From Micractinium sp. NFX-FRZ (lineage: Eukaryota > Chlorophyta > Trebouxiophyceae > Chlorellales > Chlorellaceae), in NCBI GenBank assembly GCA_029339195.1, contig JAPTJF010000188.1, positions 45,856 to 109,855 of the forward strand: a stretch of 64,000 nt of DNA, read 5' to 3'. Positions 23,222 through 33,439 of this stretch are shown piece after piece. The number at the start of each line of letters is the position of its first letter. Position 1 is the first letter of the stretch. The translations under genes were made by a program, and so were the position numbers. The notes under the pieces are model-generated. The model was given only the letters and a program-made list of their open reading frames with translations. It was not told the origin of the DNA and made no database searches.

Positions 23222-25060
23222 GCAGCTGCTTGGCTGGCGGTGGCGGTGCACTGCGTGAGCCTGCTCTCCGCCCCTGCTGCCTCGAGCATCCCCTCGTTTG
23301 TGTGCCTGCCTTTGCGGTCCACCCCACATGCCCTGCCTGTCCCTCTCGCCTCTCTGTGTGTGCAATGGAGTTGTTACAAGGGGGGTGGTGACATGAAAGG
23401 GGCGGTGGATACCGAAAAACGGTGGTGGTGGTGGAAGTACGTTTTTTTTGTTGGTGTGTGGGGGCGCGATGAAATGGGGCGTGCAGCTGGGACCAATGAC
23501 TGATGTGGGACAAAAGGGGGGGGGCTGATGGCAACGTTGTACAAGAGAGTGCAGTGCGGCAGGCATGCATATAGAAGTACAGGGGGACCCACATTAGGCA
23601 AGGGGGGGGAGGGAGCGCACGCCCGGGGAGGGGGGCGGCGGGGGGTGGACAACACACCGGTGACAAAAAGGCGCGCCAGGCGGGCAGGCGGCTGGCGCGT
23701 TCAAAAAGCGGCACAAGGGCATTTTTTTTCTTTTCGGCTTCGGGTAGGGTTTTGGGGGCAAGGGGGGTGCAGGGGGCAGAGGTAATCAATCGACGATCAG
23801 AGCGGGTGGCACGGAACAGCAACCGGAACCAGGAAGGGTGCGCCGCTCGTCCGAAGGTGGGAGGGTAGGTGGCGGCCCGACGGATGGGCATTCGTTAGGG
23901 TGGGGGGGCGGGCAGGGGCGGGGCGCCCGCTGCCGCTAGTTAAGAAGAAGGGTGTGGGGTTCAAAAGGGGGTGCAGCAGCGGGAGGGAAAAAGGTGCAGG
24001 AGATGAGTCAACGACCGCAATGGCCTGTCGCCGCCATCCACAAGGACCCCAGCAAAGCTAAAGCGCTAGGTGAGAGCGGTGGAGGGCGGCTCGTGGGGGA
24101 AAAGAGAGCTGCGCGGGAGCGAGCGAGTCAGGAGCGGGTGCATACTACTGGAAAGGGTGCGGTGTGGCAGGGGTGCATGCGTCGGAGGGGGGGGAGGTGC
24201 GGAGCGGTGCGGTGCAAGGGGGGGAGTGCAATAGGGTGCGGAGGAGGGGCAGGGTTTGAGTGAAGCGGACCCCGAGGGGTGCCGTGCGGTGCGGTGGTAG
24301 ATGAACTGCTGAGGTGGGTGGAGCACAAAAGGAGCGGATGGAGCGGGGGGGCGGGGCGGGAGCACACGCGGGCTAGAAACGCGGTGCTCACGACCCCGCC
24401 CCAAAAACGGGCGTGCACGAAATGGCATTGTGGATATCCTATGAGGTGGGTGGGCTGGTGCGGACCACCGCGGTATGGTGGGTGGAGGTGAGCAGTGATG
24501 AAACCCAAGGGTGGACCCCGTGCGTCTGGCATGTGAGGCGGCAAGGTGTGTGTGTGTGTGTGTGTGTGCAAGGTGCTGTGCTGTGGTGGCGGGTGGGTGG
24601 CCGAGCTGGCAGGCCAGGGCGGGGTGGGGAGTGGGAATAGATAGAGGGGGCTGCCAGCGGCAAAAATGCAACAAAATGGCCCACAGGTGCGTCCAGAGGC
24701 AGGCGCGGAGGGGAAGGCCGGCAAGCGTGTGCGAAGGTGCAGGGTAGGGAATGGTGTGGGCAACGGATTACGTTTTGCTGTGAACGATTGTGTGGGGCAT
24801 TGGTGCGCCCGCCCAACGGGTGCGGCGGGCGCGCATGCAAGGGTGCGGCGGGGCGCCACGGGCTGTCTTGGGGTGCGCAGGGGGAAGACAGCACAAGAAG
24901 GCTCGCGCGGGGCGGCACGTATTGGCCCCCTCTCCTCTAGCAAGAGGCAGCAGCGGGGACGACAAAAGACAGCAGGGGGCGCCGGCAGGCGGGCCTGGGC
25001 AGGCCTCTGGCACAGGGCCCCCGCTGAGGCCTGAAGGCCCCCGCTGGCTGCTGGGGGCGC
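23222..25060. other. Convergent intergenic region between FAM91 and the RhoGAP gene
   Basis: About 1.8 kb with no exon recognised on either strand. The + strand is strikingly G-rich (runs of G5-G8, GGGGTGC-type words) and C-poor from about 23380 to 24930. A 23-base GT run is at 24546-24568. No clear TGTAA signal for FAM91 was found; a minus-strand TGTAA is at 23374-23378. Both 3' UTRs presumably lie here. Confidence 0.55.
24546..24568. repeat. GT dinucleotide microsatellite
   Basis: Uninterrupted alternating GT of about 23 bases in the G-rich convergent spacer. Confidence 0.9.
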
Positions 25061-27691
25061 TCAGCAAGTGGCAATGCTCCGCACTGCGGCGGAGCGTGGC
25101 CAGGCGGCCGTCTGCTGGCCACAGGCCATGGGGGCATCGCAGTCTGCAGCAGGAGGGGCAGGGGAGGGTGGCATGTCGGGAGGGGGAGGAGGGGGCACGG
25201 ACAGGTGCTGGGCCGCTGGCAGGCTCCCGTTCTGCTTTACTGAGACGGGCCTGGTAGAGGGCCATGCTGTCGGGACATGCTGCGCGCTGCATCTGGCTGC
25301 GCAACCTCTGGGCCCCTGCCCACGCCACCCACCAGCCCCACCCCCTTCCAACCCATGCGCCCACAACTGCACCACACCACACACCACACACCTGATCCAT
25401 CGGTGGAGTCGCCGGCGTCGGCGGACATGAGCACAGCAATCGGGGACCCCGGCGCCTCTGCCGGCGCGCCGAGCTCCATGCCTGCGCAGCCCGCGCCTGC
25501 AGCGCCCGTGATGCCGTCGCAGGCGCCGGGCAGGCTGAGGGGCAGGTCAAAGAGCATGCCGCTGATGGTGGACTCCAGGAGGGAGCTGAAGGCCTCCTCC
25601 AGATGGTTGTCCTCCTCGTCATCCATAGCGCAGGCGGGCAGCGCCAGCGGGGGCGGCTGCTGGAAGGCGCCAAAGCCGTGGGGCGCGGCGGGGCGCTGGC
25701 GAGGGGACTGCGCCATGGGGCTGAAGGGCGGGCTGATGCCGGTGCCGGCGGCGCTGCTGCCGTCCATGGCGGCCGCCAGGAAGAGTGCAATCGGGCTGGC
25801 GGGCAGCGGGGTGGCGCAGCAGTCGCTGAAGGGGCTGGCGCCCTCGGGGGCCATCACCGACAGCCGCTCACAGCGGATGGGTGTGAGCAGCGGGCTGCTC
25901 AGCGTCAACCCCGCCGGCGCAGGCTCCGAGCCGTCCACCGCCTGCGCGGCGGCGGCGGTCGCGCTGTGGCGCTGCGCGCCCGCCTCGGCGCGCTGCGCCT
26001 CGGCCTGCTGGGCGGCAGCCGCCTGGCGGGCGGCGTCGGCCTCGTAACGACGCAGGTTGAAGGGCTGGGTGAACAGGGGGCGGTACTCGCTGACCAGCAT
26101 CTCGACTGCAGGGCGGGGTGCGGACAAAGGCAGACCAGACCACATCAGGCCCGGTTTGGGGGAGAGCAGCAGACAAGCTGGCACGGCCCTGCCCAGCATT
26201 GCCTGCAGCCGGCGCGATGCAACCTTAGGTAGGGACCTGCCGCCCCGCATCTGTGCACCACACCACATGCCCACCACGTGCTTGCCCCCCGCTCGCCTCA
26301 CCCGTGTCGGAGAGCAGGCCGCCGTCCTCCTGCGGCAGGCCGTGCTGGCGTGGCGTGCCAAAGACGGCGGGGGTGAGCAGGCGGCCCAGCTCCTGTAGGC
26401 AGCTGTCGCGGTCTGCCTGGTTGATCCAGTAGTGGTGCAGCAGCTCAAAGAGCGGGAAGAGCGCCTCCACAACAAAAGGGTCAGCCTGCGGGCAAACACA
26501 GCAACAGCATGAGCATACGACCGGTCGGGGCGCGGCGGGAAGGCACCTCTGGGTAGGGCGGCTGCGCCGGCAGCTGCAGCTGTGGCGGCAGCCGTCGAGG
26601 GCAGGCAGCTGCAGCGGCGGGTGGCAGCCGTCCAGGGCAGGCAGGCTGCGTTCAGACTACTCACCCGCTTGAGCAGCGTGCGCACAGCGGTCACCCGCTC
26701 GTCGTAATAGTCGCTCTGCTGGCTCTCCACCAGCTCCGGCACCAGTGCCGCGGGGAAGAGCGGCTCGGGGAGCGCGCGCAGCCAGGCGAGCAGCAGGCCC
26801 GCAATCTGCAGGTGGCGGCACGCGGCAGGACAGGTCGGAGGCGAGGCGGTGCCGGCAGAGGGATGGGGGCACTGGTGCAATGCAGCACGGCACAGCTGGA
26901 GGGCCGCACTGGCGAGGGGGGGGGCACGCGCGACAGCTGGGAGGGCGGCTGGTCAAACGTGTTGACTTGCGGCGGCAGCAGCACCCACCAGGTGCGGGTC
27001 CTTGTCACGGCAGCTCTTGGAGCGCAGCGGGCGGCGGCCGGTGTCGTAGAGGTGCCGCAGGGCAAGCAGTTTGCGGTCTTCTGAGCGCAGCGGCGCGGAG
27101 AAGAGGCGGGGCGTGGTGAGCCCACGCAGCGCCAGCCAGCGCAGGCAGTCCTGCAGCACCACCGGTGGCTGCCCAAATGCCGCCATTTCCTGCCAGGGAG
27201 AAGTCGAAGGGAATGCGGAGTTTGATGAAAGGAGGGGCGGGGGCGGGCGGGCCGCCGCCCGAGGGCGTTGGCGCGCGCCGGGCGTCGTGGGAGGTCAGGT
27301 TGAACTCAAAGGCGGCTAGGGCATCCCACCGCTGGCGGCGGCGCCATACATTGCACGCAAACGTTCTCAGCAAGGCTTGCGGGGGACGAAGCTAGGCAGC
27401 AGGCAGTCCAACGGGCCGCTTTGCTCGGGTGGACCCTCCCAAGGCAGCCCGCGGGACGGCATGCCAGCCTCCGGGAGCTCACATGCCACGCATTGGGCAT
27501 CACAAGCGAGGCTAGAGGCTGTCAAGAGCAAAGACGCCGGCGCCGCCCTCGTTGTGAAGCAGGCTGAACCAGTTCACTCACCCTCAGGCTGACTCCCCAC
27601 GCGCCGCCAGCCGTCTGCTTGCTGTTGATGGCCTGCATGGCAGCCTGCCGCCCCTGCAAGCCCTCCAGAACTCGATCGGGGCTGCGCAGTC
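25061..27691 (-). CDS. RhoGAP-domain protein, similar to plant At5g61530-type GAPs (5' end unresolved)
   Basis: Likely regulator of a Rop/Rho-type small GTPase. Five exons on the minus strand join in frame: 27189-26989, 26805-26665, 26485-26302, 26105-25392, 25143-25061 (441 codons with stop). They read VVLQDCLRWLALRGLTTP, KDPHLIAGLLLAWLRALPEP, VVEALFPLFELLHHYWIN and VEMLVSEYRPLF, the order of helices in a RhoGAP fold. The classical arginine finger (FR.sG) is replaced by LFSAPLRSEDRK, as in the divergent At5g61530 group, so catalysis is doubtful. A long low-complexity tail follows. Upstream, 27190-27373 reads RWDALAAFEFNLTSH in another frame, and 27582-27691 reads VLEGLQGRQAAMQAIN with a good donor; both are probably N-terminal exons but I could not join them. 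The ATG at 27184-27186 is an alternative start. Confidence 0.65.
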
Positions 27692-29196
27692 CTAACGCTA
27701 CCCAAGTGCACGCTTGAAGCCCCAAGCTGAGCGTTGACGGTATGAAATAGACTCAGACGGCGGATATGAGGGGGATGGGAGGAGAGAAGACGAGCAAGTG
27801 AGCCGCCTGTCAGATCTTTCGGGGCATGTATCCATGGACATGTGCTCGGCGGCGCCGGCGTACTTTTTCGGAGTCAGCACAAAAGCCTGAAGCGCTCACC
27901 TTCTTCAATATGTCATGAACAGCACCACGTTTAAACCGGCTGTCCGGGAGGCTTTGCACGAGGGCACAGCCACCCTCCTGTGACGTCCAGTACTGCTGCC
28001 GGCGCGGTCCAGCAAACACCACTCCCACATGCCGCTTCATGCATGGCTGCATGCACATGTACATGGGAGATTCTGACATGTTCGTGCGGTGTGGGCATGC
28101 TGGCACAAATTGGCGGGCCAGGGCGGCCTCCGTGTCCTCCCGTCCCCCCGCCGCAACCAACGGTGGTTGTGCCCGCAGTAATATGTTTGCGTGATGAGGC
28201 TCTGATGACTGCATGCACATGTAACGAAGTTGCTTGGGTAGGGCGCGTCCCTTCCACCCACATGATACCACGCGTGAAGGCGGGGGCGCACAACATGGCA
28301 GGCCAGGATTTTTTCGGCACGGGCTCGGGGCAGAGGGCAGGCAGCATCCTGCATCTCTTCCCCATCCCCTCAGCCCGCCCGCATCCCCGGTTGCTGCCTG
28401 CGCATCTGATACAAACACAAGTACCCTGCATCATGGGTGGGACTGAGCTGAAGTCACAAGCTGCAATGTGATGAGCAGACTTCGCAGCCGCTCCAGAACC
28501 GCAAGTTGCACTTGGCCGGTGGGATATGTGCGGGACGTCAAGTACCGGCGGGTGAGGCAACGCGCGCCATGCACTTGCCGGTTACGGGAGTAAATATTCT
28601 GCTCAGCCCAGCCCTTTGGGCACACATGTTCATATCATTCGAGTTTTCTCACGCGGGGTGCATGCCAACACTGATCAGTCTTGCGCAGCGGTGCAAGTGC
28701 TGCCGCCGCTTGCAGGGTGCAGTGAAGCACAGTGCCAAGTTTGCACCTCTGGGCAAGACTCGGATTGTTCACTTGGCCGTCCCACATTGCTACAGCAGAC
28801 ACGAACGCTCTAGATTTGACAAAGTGGGATGGAATGGGCACAACTGCTGGGAGAAGGTGGCCCCATGGATGGATGTCAAATGGGACGCCAGGCGGGCGGC
28901 AGAGCAGGATGGGGTGCCTTCACTGAGAGCACATTTGTCCACGCACCGCTTCCACCCCTCTCGCAAGCCATCTCCAGCCAGTTTTGCGCTCGTGCTCGAA
29001 CACAGCCCCTGTCCACGCCTTCCCTCCGCCTCCCTTGGGCCCCCGCCGTCTCCCGGTGCCTCCGACACTCTTTCTGCTCAGCAGACCAGCCCCAGGCCCG
29101 CCAGACGCGGCCACTGGAGCGGCCCCACCCTAGGACCGAGCCCCGCCTCCTATGTCGCTGCGTGAGGCGCACAGAATACGCTGCTGATCACAGAAA
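27692..29196. other. Region between the RhoGAP gene and MAF1 (divergent)
   Basis: No certain gene. A possible further 5' exon of the RhoGAP gene is at 27900-27992 (minus), reading LVQSLPDSRFKRGAVHDILKK with an acceptor before it and a GTGAGC donor after it; this is weak. The rest up to the MAF1 ATG at 29197 should contain two divergent promoters. No repeat or RNA gene recognised. Confidence 0.4.
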
Positions 29197-31755
29197 ATGA
29201 AGTTTCTGGACATCTCGCCGCTTGCGCGGTGAGTGGGCCCGCGCTGCGGGCTTTAAACCCCGCGGGCACTCCCTGTGCTCCACCTTGAGGGGCCTGTGTG
29301 GCAGCAAACAACTGCTTGCCGCATCAAGCACGGCGGGCGGGCGAGAGCAGCAGCTCTCACCGCAGGGTGGGGCCACTGCCGCGTGCCTCGCTGTTGACGC
29401 CGCCCGTCCCGCTCAACCCCCGCGCCCTGGCAGGATTAATGCTTTTCTGGATGGCGTGGATGTGGGCGACCTCATAGTCAAGGGCGACCTGGAGGCCTAC
29501 TCTTGTGAGCACCCGTGCTGCAGCAGCAGAGGGGCGGCACATTTTCAGTATTTGCGCGGGTGGCAGTCGTCGTGCGTCTGTTTGTGCACCCGCCTTCTGC
29601 ACCTGCCCCCTGCCCCCCGCTGCCTGCCGGCTGGTTGCCACTCATCACTGCTGCCACACTTTTCCCCGCCTCCCGTGCAGGTAAGCTAGCTGGTCTGGAC
29701 AAGAAGCTGAGCCGTAGCCTGGAGGAGGAGGTTGCAGCGGGCTCTGCCTCGCCCTCCTCCCTCTCCAAGAGCCCCGTCGGGCCGCTGCAGGAGAGCAACA
29801 GCCGCAAGACCCTCGTCTACCTCATCCTGACCCTCAACCACATCTACCCAGACTATGACTTCTCTCTGCTGCGGGCGCACCACTTTAAGAAGGAGGAGGG
29901 GGTGAGCTCAATAGAGGAGACGATTGACGCACACCTGGTGGAGGCATCAAAGGTGGGTGCTGGCATGGCCAGCGTGTTTGTGGGTGCTGGGTGCATGTGG
30001 GGCCAGGGTGTGGTGGGCGCTGGGTGCTGGGTGGATGCCGGAGGCTTGCAAGAGGAGATGGCTGGCACCCGGTTTAAGTCTCAAGGGTCGGTGGGTGCTG
30101 GCGGCGCCAGGGTGTCATGGGTGCTGGGTGGATGCCGGGGCCTTGATAGAGGAGACGGCTGACGCACACCTGCTGGAGGCCTCAGACGTGGGTGCTACGT
30201 CTGGTACGTCTTGGCAGATGAGGTGCGGTTGTAGTGTCCAAGTCAGGGTGCAGGGTGCTGGCGATTGGCAGTGCTGGCCGGGCGGCGCGGGTGGTGCGTG
30301 GATGCGGTGCGGGTTGCTGGTCACAGCAGGGGTGGCGCTTGCTGGTGTTTTGCTGTGCGCTGTGGAATGTCTGCCACACCTGAGCGTGAGGGCTGCAGGT
30401 GGGCCTGCAGTCGGTCACTGCAACGAGCGCAGCTGTCGCATGCAACCGCCCCGCCCGCCCGTCCTTCACCTTCCCGCTGCCCGCTCATGCCCCCCTGGCG
30501 CAGGTGTGGGAGGTGACGCCCGGGTTTGGAGAGGAGCCGCTGCTGGACTGCCTCTGGTCCTCCATCGACGAGGCCATCAACCTCAAGGAGTGCGACGTGT
30601 ACAGGTGTGTTGCGTGTCTGCGCGTTGACCTGTGTGGGGATGTGAGGTGTATGGAGGGAGGGGCTTTGTCCATAGACGAGGCCACCTACTTGAAAGCGTG
30701 TACAGGCGCGTGTGCACGTCCTTGAATGCATGTTTGGTTCTGGGTGGCATGAGCGGCTGGCACCCAGCGTGTCAAACCGCGCCAGGCCAGCATGGGGCAC
30801 CCTGCTCGTGTGCAACACCGCGTCCCAGCTGCGGCCGGCGCCCCTTCACACCTTCTCCTCACCCCCGCCGCCCACCTGCTGCAGCTACAAGAGCGACATG
30901 GAGAGCGACCCGTTTGGGGAGAAGGGCTCCGTCTGGTCCTTCAACTACTTCTTCTACAACAAGGTGGGTGCAGGCAGGCGGGGGGCCAGTACATGCCAAG
31001 GTTGGGGTGCGGGTCGGGGTGGGGCATTTGCACGCTGAGGTGCTTGGAAGCGCTGTGCCGTGGCGCAGGGGTGGGTGAGCGATAAGTGGCACAGCGAGAA
31101 CCAACTGCAGGGTGCGTGGCGCCTGCGGGGTGCTGGCACGCCCGCAGGGTGACCCACAGGGCGGCGCTGCACTGGCAGGCTGGGATGGCGTGCAGCCAGG
31201 GAGCCCACTGCCCCGCCCAGCCCGTGTGATCCAGCCACCCGCCTCCCTCCCTCACAGCTGCACAAGCTGAGGCACATTCAGAACTTTCTCCTCCATTTGC
31301 CCCCTACCCCATGCTGCCCGCCTACCCACCCACCCACGTTTTCCTCTCTGTTCCGCCCTGCCCCCCTCCCCCGCAGAAGCTGAAGCGCATCCTGTACTTC
31401 TCCTGCCGCGGCCTCTCAAAGACGGCGGTGGAGCTCAGCGTGACCACGGACTACAAGTACAACACCGGTGGGTGGGTTCTCACTACCAGGAACCTTGCAG
31501 TGACATTGCGTGGTCGGGTTGGCTGGAGCCAGGTTTGGCTGGGAGAGTGCCCCAGCTTGCCTGTCAGCCTGCCAGGCGCGCGCTGATGCCCCAACCTAGC
31601 CTGCCAGGCGCGCGCTGATGCCGCTGCCACCCGGCTGCCTCCACCGATGTCGCTCGCGCGCTGACCCGGCCTGCCTCGCCCCCTGCTTGCCCACAGATGA
31701 TGAGGGTGAGGAGGTGGATGCGGCCACCAGCATGGCTAACGAGATGGACCTGTGA
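29197..31755 (+). CDS. MAF1: MAF1, repressor of RNA polymerase III transcription
   Basis: Binds RNA polymerase III and blocks tRNA and 5S rRNA synthesis under stress or starvation, under TOR/PKA phosphorylation in other eukaryotes. Seven exons close in frame to 234 residues: 29197-29228, 29434-29504, 29681-29952, 30504-30604, 30885-30963, 31377-31467, 31697-31755. The MAF1 A box is seen as [16 protein letters not shown] with EAYSCKLAG, and the B and C boxes as [50 protein letters not shown] and SCRGLS. A Ser-rich linker (SPSSLSKS) lies between the A and B boxes, where regulatory phosphosites occur in other species. The C-terminus is short and acidic. Introns 3 and 4 carry echoes of the preceding exon ends. 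Confidence 0.95.
30143..30195 (+). repeat. Intronic echo of the 3' edge of MAF1 exon 3
   Basis: Copies 29917-29962 ([13 protein letters not shown] and donor) with about ten changes, some 225 bases downstream. A weaker third copy begins near 30046. The donor-like GTGGGTGCT is retained. Confidence 0.85.
30667..30720 (+). repeat. Intronic echo of the 3' edge of MAF1 exon 4
   Basis: Copies 30562-30612 ([14 protein letters not shown] and donor) about 105 bases downstream, with substitutions and a short deletion. Confidence 0.85.
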
Positions 31756-32824
31756 GGTGGCCCCTGTGAGGTGGCCCCTGTGAAGCGCCTGGCTACGCCG
31801 CTTGCTGCCACTACACGGGCCGCTGAGGTGGCGCACAGCTGGCATTCAGCTGGTGCCACAGCCCGGTATGGACGTTTCAGGGGCCGCCGTCTCCTCTAGC
31901 CCGCCTGCTCACGACCACACGCATGGCTTCTGAGCTGATGCACGGCTGGCACACCAGCCGGCATGCTCTGCGGCCATCTGGGTACCCCCGTCCTCTCCCG
32001 CCCGGAGCGCACCTCTGCGCAACATATCCCCCACCCCAGCCCGCCCCACCCTGCAACATATCCCCCGCCCCGCCCCCGCGCCGCCCCACTCTGGCCTGTT
32101 CTTACCCACCCACCTGCATGCACTAGCACTTGCATGACCCACTCTCCCCCTCCCTGACAACCCCCCCGCTCTGATGTACCTGGGCCCGTGCACTCTGGGT
32201 GGCATGCCCGTAGTGCAGCCCGCCCCCAGTGCCGGCCTCCGGCCCCTCTCTCCTCCCTGCTGCTTTGGTTTGACGAACGCTGAGCCTCTCCCCTTTCTGC
32301 AACGAATAGGCGCATTTTGGAAACGCTTGTCCCCGCCTCCCCCCCCGCCCGCGGTGGGCGCCTCTCCCCGCTTGTGTTCTGAAGCGCGCGGGGGTGCCTG
32401 CCTGTTGGCACCCTGCGCCGTGCATGTACCCTTCTGCTAAATTCCACGCACCCGCCTCTACCCACCCACTTACACTGCACCCCACCCCTGCAACCCACCA
32501 ACCGGACTCACGACCAACCGCACCCCCGCTTCCCTCACCCCCTGCTGCCGTCTGTTCCCGTCACTCTGCACTGTGAACCTCCCGGCGCATGCATGTGGCC
32601 TCTGCACGCCGCCGGTGTTCCATATTTGGGCCATCTGGGTTTTTGCACAACTCCCCCACCCGCTTTTTTTGTAGAAAACCACCCCCCCTTGTGGGTAGCC
32701 ATTCTGCTGTGTTTGTTTAATGCTCTGCCCGTGGGGCCGCCCTCCTCTGTTGCCCCCCTCCCCTCCAACCCCCTGCCATGCCTGCCAGACGCTCGTCACT
32801 GCGCCCTCACTTGAATGCGCCGGG

Positions 32825-32829
32825 TGTAA
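32825..32829 (+). terminator. Putative poly(A) signal TGTAA of MAF1
   Basis: The first TGTAA noticed after the MAF1 stop; the distance (about 1.07 kb) is long, so an unrecognised nearer site is possible. Confidence 0.35.
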
Positions 32830-32963
32830 GGTCAGCACTCCTACAAGTTGGGCTGGACAAGTCACGGGCCGCTGTGCCGTGGCATGCGAGCGAGCGAGCA
32901 GCTCTGCGCACTCACTTCTCTTGCTTTGCTGGTGCCCCGGGCCACGTGCAGCTGTGAAGATTT

Positions 32964-32968
32964 TTACA
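32964..32968 (-). terminator. Putative poly(A) signal TGTAA of the sulfate transporter
   Basis: TTACA on the + strand, about 470 bases beyond the transporter stop codon. Confidence 0.4.
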
Positions 32969-33439
32969 GGACTGCTGCTGCCAGCCTTGGGGCTCAGCAG
33001 TATGGCGTGACTGGGAGGTTGCAAAGCAGCCCTCGACTCAACAAATTGCAGCACTGGTGATCGCATGGCAGTGTGCATGAGTGCTTGCACGCAGCGGCAG
33101 ACGGGCAGGAGAAACGAAAGAAGGCCTGGTGAGGGGGAGGGAACATGAGGACTGGCGGGGGGTGCAGACGGGTGTTTTGAGTTTCTGCTGTCGTCAATGC
33201 TGAGTGGGGAAGACGCTGAAGGGGGGCCCGGGCCAGAACGAATGACAGGTAGGGGGGTGGGGGCAAGAAGAGGAGGGAAAAGGGGGGATGAAACAGAACA
33301 GGGAAGTGGCGGCGGCGCCTGCACAGTACGCTGGCGCCACCGCTTTGAGTTTGGGGTTTGTGTTTTGGGGACACAGGAAGGAAAACAGGTTCTGCAACGT
33401 CCTTCTGCAATGTCAGGCGGCACGTCGTCGGGGCGTCAA

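Larger units (their letters stand above)
31756..33439. other. Convergent 3' region between MAF1 and the sulfate transporter
   Basis: No coding exon. A + strand TGTAA at 32825-32829 (MAF1) and a minus strand TGTAA at 32964-32968 (transporter) lie 135 bases apart, which would give long 3' UTRs of roughly 1.1 kb and 0.5 kb that almost meet. From about 31980 to 32570 the + strand is C-rich and pyrimidine-rich. Confidence 0.5.

Noticed and set aside
24768..25790. 340-codon minus-strand frame overlapping the RhoGAP gene
   Set aside because: It is in the wrong frame relative to the spliced RhoGAP exons and has low-complexity composition; the 25392 donor and 25143 acceptor give a better ending.
32000..32580. 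Short open frames between MAF1 and the sulfate transporter
   Set aside because: No start context, motif or splice structure; composition is C-rich 3' UTR-like and both flanking genes are complete.
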